The translations under genes were made by a program, and so were the position numbers. This document shows, piece after piece, positions 13,449-25,386 of a stretch of DNA of 64,000 bases. The notes beneath the pieces were generated by a model that was not told the origin of the DNA, made no database searches, and saw nothing but the letters and a program-made list of their open reading frames with translations. Origin of the DNA: Prinia subflava (lineage: Eukaryota > Chordata > Aves > Passeriformes > Cisticolidae); contig NC_086251.1 in assembly GCF_021018805.1 (NCBI RefSeq), positions 42,726,767-42,790,766 on the forward strand. Direction: 5' to 3'. Position 1 is the stretch's first letter. Every line of letters begins with the position of its first letter.

Positions 13449-15842
13449 AAAACCCTACACAGCATGTTCTCCAGTCTTCCGGCAGGCATGGAGCAAATTC
13501 AAACCTAGCATAAAGAGGTGCCACTCTTCAGGCTTCAGCATGTTTAAAGGTGGTGCACAGTGCCTGCCAGGCAAGCTGTTCTGTGCTCTTGCAGCAGGGA
13601 GGGCAAGAAAGCCTGCCTGCAAGTGGGAAAGGGTGCCAGGATGGGGACATCTATCCCTGACTGGCAGAGAGCTGCAATGGGAACTGCACAGGGCAGATCA
13701 GAGGGGTCCTCTCTCATCTTGCTCGTTTTCTTCACAGATGCTATCCATCTGCACCAATATTTGCACATTCTGCCAAAGTGACAGCATCATTAGCGCTTGC
13801 TCAGTATTTGAGCTGCTGGAATGTTCTTTGCACTATTTGATGCTGAGATAATGTGTTTGGGTGGACAATGAGGTGCCCTGGGCTGCTGGCTTCTCGTCCA
13901 CATGGAGAGTGCTGCTCCTCTGCTTTCCAAAGGGGCACCTAGATTGCTGAAAAAGCTGCTTGACACCTAATCCTGTTACCTTCAGGTGAGGAATCTGTCT
14001 CTCTCAAACCTGAATGGCAGGAAAATCTAAGGAGCCTTGATAATTATAACATTAAATAGTTCACCCCGAAAATCAGAGAGTATCTGGAGAAGCATAAAGG
14101 AGCTGAAGGGAAAAGATAGAAATGACCCTGCGAGAAAACTGGAATGCTGTGTTTCTGAAGCCAAGACAGCACTAGAGAGCTGAGATTATCCTCACAGAAC
14201 ATAATCTTCTTAGGCTTTGTTCACGGCAGCACTGGGCTGTTTAAACAGAGGAGGGAGGGGTTCCAAACCCACATGTCTCTTATTTAAATGCAGGCTAATT
14301 TTGCACCCTGTGCTCCTCACCCTCCCACTTAGGATTCTGCCAGTTGGCTCAGAACAAATGGCTATAAATCCAGAAACACACTTTCTCCCTCCTGGTCTTG
14401 CTGCTGTGCTTACCACAATGCTTCCTGCAGGCCTCTGGCTCTTGGAGGATGGAAACAAGCTAAACAAGCTCCCTTGGAGCTGTGATTCCTCAGCAGCCCC
14501 TGCCTTGTTTTATGGGTGCAGCACATCTCTGTGACAGCTCAGAGAAAACAGGGGAAGGACCAAGTGCCCTTTTTCTTTATCCACCATCGAGGGTTCAGAG
14601 GAAATGTTATTACCTTTGCCAGTTTCCCCGGGCATGCTGTTATGTGGCATGCACTACTGTGTGGCAGGTGGGATGAGGCTATACAATCTTCTACTTCCCA
14701 TTAGAAAATGATATTTTCTTCAGCAGAAAAAAAGCCTCTGCTTTCCCTTATCAGAATCTGCTGACTTTGTTATCAAAAAAACAAAGACTGAAGGGACAGT
14801 CAATTTAGATTTTCCTCTGTGAAAAAACAAATTCCTATCAGGGAAATACAGGTTATTCAGTCCTTTTGTTTCTCCCTGCATGGTAGTCATGTGTATTTCT
14901 CCCCATGAACACCCCCTTGCCACATACCTTCCATTCAGACCCTGGAACAGCAATGTCAGTCTCAGAGCTTTTTTTTTCAGGTGTAGAGAGGCTCCCAGCC
15001 CCACAGATGGGTGATGTGAAATGTGGAGGAGGGTCATTCCTGTTGCACTCATATAGGCCAGCTTTCTTCTGCTGAGCTAGTCTCCCACCATGACCCTTTC
15101 TTTATGCTTTATCCGACAGAGTTTGCTTATTTTCTCTTCTTCACAGTGCCATTGCCACCTGTGTTGCAACATTCTCTGAAAGAATAAGAATGTACAGTTG
15201 TACCTTAAACAGCTGTTTGGAGAGAAAAGACATGTGTATAGGAAAATGGTATCCTGTGAATCCTCTTCACAGACCACCTGGCACTGAATGGCTTGAACAG
15301 AGGGTAGTCCAAACATTCAGAGATGAAATGTCACTGACAGACTGAATTGTATGGCAAATTGAGGGCAGCTGAACAAGATGCATTTTGAAGTGTCTGTTTT
15401 GAAATGTATCAGTTTTAAAACAAATTATGTAAGGCATCCTCACATACTCCTTATAGAGTACCTTAGGAAGCACTGATTTTTGCTGAAGACTTCAGGATCA
15501 TGGCTTTTACTCAGATGAAAATGAATTCTCAGGGTAATATGATGGCCAAAGGACTAAATCACTCTCTGTATATGTTAAAGGACAGTATTGAGTAGGAACA
15601 AATGTATTTAGTCTTGGTATGATTGTGAATGAGATACATTTTCTATGTATAAAGGTGCTATTACCTTGGAGAAGAGATAGTTCTTAAATATAATAATCAG
15701 TAAAACAATTGAAGAAATTGTCAGTGAGAGATGAGTACTATTTACCTGAAAAGGAAGAGATGGGGAGACCTTGTTTTTCCCTACAACTTTTTGGAAGAAC
15801 ATTGTAGTGAGGTGGGTGTCAGTCTCCCTAGTAAACAAGTCA

Positions 15843-16088
15843 TAGAACAAGAGGAAATGGCCTTGAGCTGTGATGGGGGAGGTTTAGGTTAGATATTGGG
15901 ATAAGTTTCTTCATAAAAAGAGTCAAGTATTGCTTAGGGAAGTAGTGAAATCATCCCTGAAGATACTGAAGAAATGTGTAGGTGTGGTATTCGGGGACAT
16001 GGTTTAGTGGTGGTCTTGGCAGTGTTAAATTACATTTGGACTCGATGGTCTTAGAGGTCTTTTCCAACCTAAATAATTCTGTGATTGT
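15843..16088 (+). mobile_element. CR1 LINE, 3' end fragment
   Basis: The segment begins with GAACAAGAGGAAATGGCC and a GGTTTAGGTTAGATATTGGG block, both typical of the CR1 3' region. It ends with GGACATGGTTTAGTGGTGG, TTGGACTCGATGGTCTTAG and AGGTCTTTTCCAACCTAAA followed by ATTCTGTGATTGTG, the short terminal repeat unit that defines CR1 3' ends. Only about 246 bp survive, so the copy is severely 5'-truncated, as most CR1 insertions are. The usual run between the 'fetching' start and the tail is shortened by small deletions and many substitutions, so the copy is of middling to old age. It contains no protein-coding part. Confidence 0.93.
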
Positions 16089-16974
16089 GTAGAATGGAGG
16101 GGTGGCAATAAAAATCCACAGCTGCCTACAGTGGTAAACAGCAATTTAATAAGAGAGCTTTTAATTTTTCAGAAGTGAAAGCATGACATGATTGTGTGGC
16201 TGGAACTTTAAACTAGACAGAGGTAGACATGTAATAGTCTGCACATTTCAGTTTCCTACAGTGTGGGGAAGCCCTCACTGCTGGAAATTTTCCATCAAAA
16301 ATCCCCTCTCCTACCCCCACTGAAATAATTTTTAAAAGATGGAATTCTGTGTTTTGGACCTTGCTCTTGGACTTCAGGCAGGAATTAGAAGAAGAAAGTT
16401 AGCTTGAGTTGTGCTAGAGTTCAGGGTAGACTTCTTAATGGCCATGGAAAAAATAAGTCACGCATATCTATCTTTTGCATCTTCTGCAGAATCTTCACTG
16501 TTGAAGCCTAACACTGGAGGGCAAGAAGCAAGAGCTTCTCCTCCCTCTGTGGTATTTTTCTTTGTATTATGTGAACTCCCCCAGTCCTCTCCTACTGTGT
16601 GTAGAGCTGCAGTGTAGGTGACTTACATCAACCTTTTTGTTCTAGGAGGAAGTAAGGTAACATCTTTCTCAAATCATTTAAGCATACAGAATTTATCTTG
16701 CAAAAACCTGACTGCTAGACTTTCCTTTCTCCTGCTGACTTGTCAGAGCAAAATCACATAATCCATGTGTGGGGGGAAAAGAAAAGTCAAAAACATTCTT
16801 GTAAAAGACTGTCACCTTGCCATTGTCTTGAATCCCCTTTCCTTATCTATAGGGAATGGAGAACTTCTTCCTTTTCAGTAAAGGACACATGTTTTTTAAC
16901 AGGTGATTTCTTAAAGCTGTAAATTACATCTCCTCCTCCCCCTCTTTACCAACCCACCCGTCACGCTCAATCTG

Positions 16975-17155
16975 CTGTTCCATTCTGCTAATGTCACCAA
17001 GTGCTGGTCATAAACCATTGCCCTAATTACTCAGGACATGGGGCTGAATGGTTAGTTAGCAATGCTGTTGCGATTATGGCAACTTTTCAGGTCTAATCGC
17101 ACTTTATGTTTCACTGCTTTTTGTATGTCACTGGTTAAGATGATGAATTACAGGT
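16975..17155. promoter_or_regulatory. Possible conserved regulatory stretch
   Basis: The stretch is rich in balanced AT-core words (CTAATTACTC, GCTAATG, TAATCGC, GATGAATTAC) interspersed with TGTCA and TGGTCA-type half sites. This texture is common in vertebrate conserved non-coding elements. There is no coding frame or repeat signature in it. The evidence is compositional only; alignment to other amniotes would decide. Confidence 0.18.
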
Positions 17156-18701
17156 AATAGTGCACCACCTGCTCGTGTTTTCCCTCACAGCAGTGGTGTA
17201 CCCAGCGTGATGCTGTCTGGAGATGTGATGGTGGCTACCTGGGAGCAGCTGCAGGTGGCTGGGGGTGATTCACCTGTGCTCCTCTGTGCTTGTAGGACTC
17301 TTGGTCTGAATTTTCCCACATTCTTTCAAACGTGTGATTGCTCTGTTTCAGTGCCATGTGTACAGTATACACTGTTGTTTCTTCTCTGTGTTAAAGGAGT
17401 TTCTACAACAGTCTTGGGGTAAGAGCAACAAGTACAAACCCTTGGTGAAGAGGAATATTAAATTGCATGCAACTTTTCCTTCTTAAAATGAGGTAGAAAA
17501 GGAAAGAGAGAAGCTGCAGCTTTGAACTTTTAATGTATCATAGTATCTTTGAACTAACTGGTGCATGAAATGTTCTTAAAATTCTTCAAAAATATGATAG
17601 AAAATCATGATGTGTGGACTTTTTTTAAGGGATGTATATTAGGGAGATGAATATTGGTATAAAGGACAGAGTTTAGTCTGGATATGATCTTTAAGTTCTT
17701 GGGTATTGCCTTGTAATTAAGAGCTTTAATTGTCTGGTCTCCTGCTCTCTGAAGAACTCCCCCTTACACTGCCCTTTTATCAGTTTTAGAAGATAATATT
17801 TAAGCAGTGCTGCATGAATACCCTCATAATTGGTAATAAAAAAAACCCCTGTACATTTTCTCATCATATCTTTGATTCCAGTTCAAGGGAAACTAGCCCT
17901 TTAGCTGGAGCCTTAAGAGGAATTTTAATATGGCTTTATTAGTTTGGATGTATAGTGTGTCGGTATACTTGGGGAAAGTGCTGAATTGTTGAATTCATTG
18001 ATTGAACATGGCTATGATGATAAAGGGATAGCCTGTCTGCCAGCTTCTCTTGTTATTTACACCATTTGTATACAGTGATAGCTTAAGCAGCTCACATAAC
18101 ACTTATGCTGACCTGGAGAGCTCATCTATGTGGCCAGGAAGGAAATCTCTGTTACACAGTCATTCCTTGTATTTGCCATTGAGGTATTCCCCAAAGACTC
18201 CTTGCTTATAAGGTGCTTGTAGGATAACAGTGTGTGTTGGTTTTCCTGAGTTGATACTGTCTCTGAAAAATCAGATCCAAATCCATGAAACTCATGTCAG
18301 AAGGGTCCTGAACCACCAGCAGACATGATTCACTTTTGCTTGCTCCTGCCCTGGACCAACAAAAGGCCAGCAGTGAAACACTATCTGGCCTCTTCTTGGA
18401 CCCTTTTTGCCAGTTTCGGATCTAAACTTAGGTGACATAAGTTCCTGTGTTCCTGTCTCAGTGCCAGCAGCTTTTCTTAAATATGAATAACAGCTGACGA
18501 GAGAGGAGCCTGACATAGAGTACAAAATGAAGACATGCCAGGGAAAGAAACACTCTAAGGAAATGGATGGGCTTTTTTGTTGAAGCCTCTATGAGGCCAA
18601 AGAGATTTGCAGTGTTACTGACGAGACATTTTGTTGGGAGAGCAGTGGAGTGGAAAGTGCCAGGAGTGTCTTGGCCATGTTTATAACAGCTCAAGGAAAT
18701 C

Positions 18702-18723
18702 AATTAATTAATTACTTAATTAA
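18702..18723. repeat. AT-rich palindromic TTAATTAA tract
   Basis: Repeated AATT/TTAA tetramers (AATTAATTAATTACTTAATT and on) make an almost self-complementary 22-bp stretch. Such tracts can bind homeodomain proteins or simply be low-complexity DNA. Confidence 0.7.
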
Positions 18724-20789
18724 GGGTAGTGAAATTGCTCTTTGTTCTTTTACAAATAGGTTGTCTTTATATGATTTGAAATAAATACATATATAAATAA
18801 ATACAACATTATCATATTTGTATTCTCCTCCTAAGATAACGAGCAGAAAGCAGTTGTACAACAGTTGACACGCTGGATGCCAATGGGTTCTTTTCTGCCT
18901 TTGCTGCTGATACTGATGACCAGATCTGAGGATACTTGTGCGTCTCACGCACTGTTGCATAACAGCCTATGTGAGTTTTGTGAGCTGATTTATTTTCAGC
19001 CTCCTAGCACATGACTGCTTTAGACCACCCTCTCTTGTCCCAAATTTCTCTTGCTCCCTCCCACAGTCCTTCTCAGCCTGCTGCTTTGTGGCTAGCGCCA
19101 GTCTGCATATCCTTTAAGAAATCACCCTTGAGGAATATCGTGCCATTTTGAATGTGTCCCAGACTTTTTCCAAGACATGCTCAAAATATTTTTTCCCCTT
19201 TTACAGCATTGCCCCATTTCCTTGATTTAAGATGACTTGACTTACGTTTCCGTAAGTTTTAATCATCTTCTTTGGAGAGCATAGCATATACCTTGCTTGA
19301 ACTTGGCCAGTTATATCTGAATTTGGTCTGTCATGTCCTGAAAGCAGGCCAACCTCTCATTTGGCTGGCTTAGCAAAAAGAGGCAGTACGTAGAGGAAGT
19401 TAAACATCCTTAGGGTATGATTTAGTTTCTTGGGCTCCCAAAGATAGACAGAGATAGTTAAAGTAGGGAAGCTGGGTACATAATCCACTAATAATTTCCT
19501 GGAAGCAGTGAGAAACATTTAGCCCTTTAGCCTGTGTTCATTTGCTATGTGCATTACTGTTTGATAATGACTGGAGGGACAAACGGCATGGGAGTGACAC
19601 TGTGGTATTGTGCTGTGCTGGATCTGTAGAGCAGGCTGCTCTTAGAGGGGAATGCCTGTCCTATTTTGTGTTTGGTAAGGGACCATATGTGTGCTCTGCA
19701 TATTAGATGTCTTCCTCACAGAGCTTATGTCATAAATAGTATCAAGACAATGAAAGCAGTGTTAAGACTCATACATGTTTAGAGTGAACTGGACATAATA
19801 CTCTACTCCTTCAACAGTCTCATGTCTCTGCTTAATCGCTCTAAAATTCAAAATCCCTGAGCCTTAAGAAGAAGGCTGTTTGCTGATCCCCCTCTGCAGC
19901 AGCCCTTTCTTGCTGACAGTGTAGTATCTTTTTGTAGCATTTTCCCTACTATCAGGCTTCTCTGGTAATTTTGAAGCGGATGGGTGTTTGCTGCCTACAT
20001 TGTCCTCTCTTCCTCCCTACTTTTTATTTCTGTTTTGTTCTTTTCTCTCCAGGTCCTGAGAAAATAGCAAACAGTCACCTCAGCTCACTGCTTCTGATAC
20101 CATTACTGTTATTTATCCCCGCTAAAATCAGGTTCTCAGTTCTGAAAAGCAGTCTCTCCAGACTCTAATGTGAGTTTGAAATCCAGAGCCAGATTTGACT
20201 TGAGCCTGACCCTTTCTTTGACTGTAATATGTGTTTGCATTCTTTCTGCTGTACCTAGCTCAATCTTCTGACTACAACCTTACAGAGATGAGGAGTGATT
20301 CCCAGAGCCACTCAACTATGCTAAAACCTGTGTAAGCAGGATGTATAGGGGATCCTTACCTGCATCCTCTCTGTTTTAATGAAAGAATAGTGTTTAGAGC
20401 TAGGCATGTTTGTGCTTCAGTGCCCATGGAAGCTGTAGGGAGAGAGGATGAAGGAAATGCAATGCAGTCTTTGGGCTGCAGCTCTGTGGCTACGTGATCC
20501 TCTTCACATGAGAAAAGTGGGAAATACTGTTATCCCTTTTACCAGCAGCACAGGAACAACATGTGTTGTACTAGTCAGTGCATCCTTTTGAAACGGGCGA
20601 CAGAAACCAGAAATCCTGACTGAGCCATGCCTCTTGATTCCTTATTCTCATCATTTTAATTTGAGCTTCATCCTTGTAGCCTGTGAGGGGCAACATTATG
20701 CCATACAGTATATAGGTTTGAAAATTTCATGGGACCATTGAGGGGGAATTTTATTTCCTTTTTAATTTTTTATCTTCCCCTTTTTTAAC

Positions 20790-20895
20790 ATCTCCCCCCC
20801 CAACAGATTAATAAAATATCTAAAAATAATATGACCTTATGTAATTATTGGATGATAGATCATCATTTGCTTAATATCCAATTGAAAAGGGAGAA
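20790..20895. promoter_or_regulatory. AT-rich stretch with nested inverted repeats
   Basis: Two inverted repeats are nested: ATTGGAT at 20847-20853 pairs with ATCCAAT at 20876-20882, and inside this GATGAT (20851-20856) pairs with ATCATC (20859-20864) across an AG spacer. The surroundings contain TAATTATTGG and TTAATAAAA homeodomain-type cores and two CCAAT-type pentamers in opposite orientation. This could be a regulatory element. It shows no repeat-family or coding signature. The symmetry is seen directly; the function is inference. Confidence 0.22.
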
Positions 20896-21645
20896 AAGCA
20901 GCTCCAGACAATGCAAGGGAGGCCCAGGTGAGAGGGAATGGTGTCTTACTCCTGCAGGAAGCCAAAATCAGTAAGATTGCTGCTGGGCCTCTCCAGAGTG
21001 CAGCTCTCTGGGACAGCAGTCAGCAGTTTGCTGTGGGCTGGACTTGGAATGGGCTAAGGTTACCTTCACAGCTATAATTCCATTACTGCTGCTTTTTCAC
21101 GGAAAGTGATTTTTTTCATTTGTTCAGCAAATGAGGCAGTGGAAGAATGGAGGGATATGTGGCACGGAAGTGATTTCATAAACCTCAGGCTGAATTCATG
21201 TTGCTTATGAGCTGGGAATAAGAAGATTGGGTTTGTTTCTTTTCTTGCTATGACTGTGATCTGAAAGCAGCGCTACAGAAGCTAAAGAATTTGCATCGCA
21301 TTTAAACTGGCATAAATGCAAGAGGTTTGGACCAATTTTTCAAATAATTGCTTAGTTTCAAGGGGTTTTTATAAAGAATCCTTCCAGGTTTTGTCCTGCT
21401 TCTGTACAGGCTTCTGATGTGATTATGTTAAATCATTAAATGAACCAGACAGCCTTACCTCCTGCTTTGCCTACCCACAAACCAAGATCTTGCCATGTAA
21501 AATTTAGGGTGAAGGAAAAGATCTCATTCTTTCAAAGAATTTTCATTGCCTTTTTACAAAAAGTAATCCTCTGAAAGCTGATCATTGTAATACCTCATAT
21601 CTCCAAATTACTTTGCTTCAGCAAGGTGGAGATCAAATTCACTCC

Positions 21646-21667
21646 TAACTTTCTTTCAAGAAAGTTA
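21646..21667. repeat. Perfect 10-bp dyad, 2-bp centre
   Basis: TAACTTTCTT at 21646-21655 is exactly mirrored by AAGAAAGTTA at 21658-21667 with only TC between them. The centre reads TTTCAAGAAA, an inverted TTC/GAA pair like two units of a heat-shock factor site, though a full three-unit site is not present. A two-base loop is too short for a comfortable hairpin, so a dimeric protein site or chance are the better explanations. Confidence 0.45.
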
Positions 21668-21948
21668 ATGAGTACCAAGATGTAGTGACAGTGAGAACCA
21701 TATATAGAGATCTTGGTAGACTCCTAAAAAAACCTAGGAGGCTTTCCATGTGTTTTTCAACTGTCATAGGGACTACTGAAGCTGTGGCAGGATAGAAGGA
21801 GTGTGAAGTTTGAAGGTGAGGAAAGGAACATGCCTCTCCATTCATTTCACACATGCAGCAGTATTAGCACATATTTAGATATTTATATGCAAACTGAGGA
21901 AATTGAAGAACTACGAGACCCAACAAGACTTATGTACTTAAATACTGT

Positions 21949-21966
21949 AATTATTATTATTATTAT
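21949..21966. repeat. (ATT)n microsatellite
   Basis: About six ATT units in tandem. It is a small trinucleotide tract in unique DNA. Confidence 0.85.
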
Positions 21967-22330
21967 ACCTGATATAAGCCTGAATGTTTTTGACCATAAC
22001 TGTCTTCAGTGGAAGCTACGATTCTTGTGTGATGTAAATCAGATTTTTAAGTACTTAAAATTAAGTACTGGAGCTTTACATTTGGAAAATTAGTATAATG
22101 GCACCTGTGTCTAGAGGTAGAAGGCATTAGGATTAATCTGATATTGTTCTTCTTACTTCAGTAGAGGTAAGGGGTTCAGACTTCAGGCATGCACACACAC
22201 ACCACCAGTACATGTCTGTTCAGCTTCATTACTTCATAGAACTCTGGTGTGGCTTTAATGTGGTGGGATTGTAATGTGCTTTAAACTAATTTGATAAGAA
22301 ATAGAGACTCATCATTCCAGTATGATACAT

Positions 22331-22410
22331 GTGTTTGTGTGTGTATATATGTGTGTATATATATATATATATATGTATGTGTACATGTATATTTACACAC
22401 ACATACACCC
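22331..22410. repeat. Compound TG / TA / CA microsatellite
   Basis: The tract starts with TG units, passes through a pure TA run of about nine units, then TGTATGTGTACATG and ends in an ACACACAC block and a C run. TG on the left and CA on the right make the whole tract roughly self-complementary, so it could extrude as a cruciform or slip during replication. A short CA tract lies 130 bp to the left (22191-22203). Confidence 0.85.
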
Positions 22411-24399
22411 CCCATGTTGGGAGATATTCCTTGCCATATTTGTGAAGAAAGCTATCTTGCTTCCTAGGGTTTTAACTGGCTGCAACACTCTCTTGTATTT
22501 CAAATCTTACTTAGGTTAGATTCAAACAAAATTTGTTGCCATTTGACAGTTTGTCCATGGCTTTCAGATATGTTAGATGTTGCTGATAAAAGCCTTATAT
22601 TTGCTGCATTTATGTGACAAATGGATGCCAGATACAGTCTGAAACTAATTTTTAAGCACTTAAGGGCAATTTACAATACTTGCTACATTAGATGCAAACG
22701 CTGTTTTCTGTGAAGTCAAAAAATTGTTTCAAAGATAGCAAGTGGATCGAATTAATATAGCTGAAATTATATTGGATTGCTTCAAAGGCCATTTATGAAT
22801 GTACAGAACACCTGGCAAATGTCTCATTAAAAAAAACCCAACAAACAACGTACCTAAGCAATGACAAATCAATGTGGAAAATACCTCTGCAAAATAGAGC
22901 AGAGCTAAAAGGAGACTAAATTAAAAGGAATTCTGTGAAAACATGATCTCCAACACTTCAGTGCAATTTTGTTACAACTGTTAAGGACTGTCCTGTGTTT
23001 ACACACAAAAAAAATAGATATTAATACCTAGCATTTAGTTTGTGTTCTCTGATTTTCAAACTTCTGTGTGATGTCTGAATCATTGTTGTTGTCTTGTAGA
23101 TAGGTAAATGGAGGCACAAGAAATAAAGGAATTTATTGAGACTTATATTATAAAATGTGGGAAAAAAAAAGGAAAAAAAGAAAAAAAGCTTAAATGTTGC
23201 CAAATTTGCAAACTGATTTTGAAATCTTGACATTTTTTCAAGCTCAGATTTTAGCTTATTTGTAACCAGGCCCTGTACTTTTTTTAGTACATACATTTTT
23301 GGTTTAGTTTTCCTAACTAGAACCAATTCTGTACTTAAATTAACTTACATAGTTTGCTGCTGGTGTCTTGGATTTGTCCTGAAATACAAAGACAGATAAT
23401 ATGAAGAGTTTGTTTCCTGTCTTAAAGAAACAACTGGGATAAAAACCCACATCTGTCTGCTGAAGGAAAGTTTGTCAAGTGGTGTGAACTGACTTCTGCA
23501 GAGCTTCACAGACTTATCTTGACTGAAAACCTGGCTCAAAATCAAATTATTTCCACAGTAGAAGAAATAACTTAAAACATCTAAAAGGGGAAAAAAAACC
23601 CATGCAAACTAATATAAAATACCTGACAGGGTCTGTTTAGTAAAGATTGAACTTAGTCATGATCCAGAGAGGAACTAGTTAAAGCTGGCAGTGAAGAGAT
23701 TGTTAGATGCCATTTCCTGTAAGTTCTTCAGAAATTATATGGAGTGTGATGTGAATAGAATCACTACACTCTCCCTCCTTCCAGCAGCACTTGAGTCATC
23801 TTCTTGTTGAATTTCAAGAGCCACTTGAGAGAAGAGAGGCCAAGGCCTGTGTCAGATCTGGCTGACAAACCACACTGGTTTTGCAGCATCTTTTGCTTTG
23901 TAGCAGGATTGAAAAGAGCATGACGGGGATTCAGAGAAGAAAATGCTCTTGTGTTTGGTTTACTCAGAACATCAGAGAGATGAATGGATGGACTAGGTAA
24001 ACCAGTCCAGGGAGAAGGAGAAAATTCTTCTCTTAACTGACTATTTCTGAAAAAGAACTGGGTTTAGAAACTGGTTTGGAAAGCATCTGGTGTGGTTGTG
24101 CTATTCAATTGCTTTGTATTTTTGCATCAATATAAATTAGTCCCAAACTGAAAATGTCAGGACTCTAGTAGGAGCATTTTCTTATAGATTACTCCAAAGA
24201 AAAGACAGATCCAATTAAATACAATTTTTGAACACAAATACCTTGGAATCTGATCAGTAGATCTGAACTTTTTCTGATGAAGATTGTCTTTGCTTGGAAT
24301 TAAAAGGGATCAAAATGTTGTGCATGAACATACTCCTCTGAGATTTAAAGTGCAGTTTTGTGAAATAAAGGGTTTTGAAAAAACATGAAAAGGTGATGG

Positions 24400-25085
24400 A
24401 AATGTCAAATTATATCCCAGGATATATCAGCAGGCTTGTCATACATCCAGCAGAAATAAGGAAGCATTAGTGCTGTTCTGTACCAAATTGGTGAGGATTC
24501 TTTAAGAAAGTGTGTCTAGTTTTAGTCACTGTTCAAGAAAGATGAATTTCTTCTGGAACAGATAAAGAGTTTCTAGGTTGTTGAGGAATGAAAAGTTCTT
24601 CACAGAAAATGATTGTAAACCAATTTGATTTATTCAGCCTTGCAGAGCAAATGCTAGGAGTGGAGGTGATTATTCCCTGTAACTGCATCAGTCAGTTAAG
24701 CACAAAGAAGGGCAATTGTTTTTTAAGCCTAGAAGGGAAAATTTTACCAAAAAAGATAACAGTATAAATTTGCAATGGATAAATGGAATTTGGAGATGAC
24801 TGTAAAATTCTTAGCCATTACAATGGTGAGGTTTTTAGACAGTTTCCAGAGCGGGGCAGCCAGATGAAGATAGTCAGAAAACTGTTTTTAAGATAGAGCT
24901 TGAGAACATTTTTTTCAAGCAGAGCTGGTGTGGACAGAGCGGACAGATGGAAATGGATATGGGAACACTCTGCCTGCCTATGCAGTTATTCAGACATGAG
25001 CAAGATCAAGTCCAAAATTTACAGAGTTGGGATGGCCTGGCATTGTGACCCAGTTAATGGGACCTGTTGAGTGGCAGGACAGGTT
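24400..25085 (+). mobile_element. Ancient CR1-type LINE fragment (RT C-terminal part and 3' region)
   Basis: The segment follows the order of a CR1 ORF2 end. It opens with GGATATATCAGCAGGCTTGT (the GYISRL block after the RT core), then a GTGTCTAGTTTTAGTCACTG block, AAAGATGAATTTCTTCTGGAACAGAT (EFLLEQ-like), TTTATTCAGCCTTGCAGAGC (the 'LFSL' block), TTTAAGC plus TATAAATTTGCAATGGATAA and a GGTTTTTAGACAGTTTCC block, and closes with a GGGATGGCCTGGCATTGTGA tail. Many indels and stops break every frame, so the copy is very old and belongs to a divergent CR1/L3-like lineage distinct from the younger copies in this window. Boundaries are approximate. Assignment is by remembered family pattern, not a database search. 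Confidence 0.72.
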
Positions 25086-25386
25086 AGCCTGGGCATAGCA
25101 CCACAGTAATGCAGCTGCAGATTTGCAGCTGGTTCATTTTAAGATGGCCTTGAACACAGAGAGGGGTAAGACAGTTATATCCTTTGTATAGACATGCTCT
25201 GAGTTTGGCAGAATAAGTAGAACTCGGGCAAAAAGTCTTGTGTTGCTTTTGTACTACAAAACAGGGAAGACTATGATGTGATGCCAAAGGTTACTTGTGA
25301 TGAACATTTAGCCTTTCCCAGTACTCCCAGGTGTGCCAGCCCACAAGGAGAGGATTTCTCTTAATCTTCAGCTTATTTTAAACAAC

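Larger units (their letters stand above)
2155..15842. other. Unique non-coding DNA with small microsatellites
   Basis: Nearly 14 kb with no recognisable gene or interspersed repeat. Short open frames occur on both strands (up to 126 codons) but overlap one another, lack family motifs and are not flanked by convincing splice sites. Visible structure is limited to a GA tract near 3777, a GT tract at 4435, a CATCT tract near 7375 and a cluster of CACCTG boxes near 13423. No CpG-rich promoter-like segment was seen. Confidence 0.6.
16089..24399. other. Unique non-coding DNA
   Basis: No gene or interspersed repeat was recognised over this stretch. Items visible are a candidate regulatory stretch near 16975, an AT-rich palindromic tract at 18702, an element-like palindromic stretch near 20841, a 10-bp dyad at 21646, an ATT tract at 21949 and a complex TG/TA microsatellite at 22331. 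A purine-only run of A and G occurs at 23160-23188. Open frames are short and shadow one another. Confidence 0.6.
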
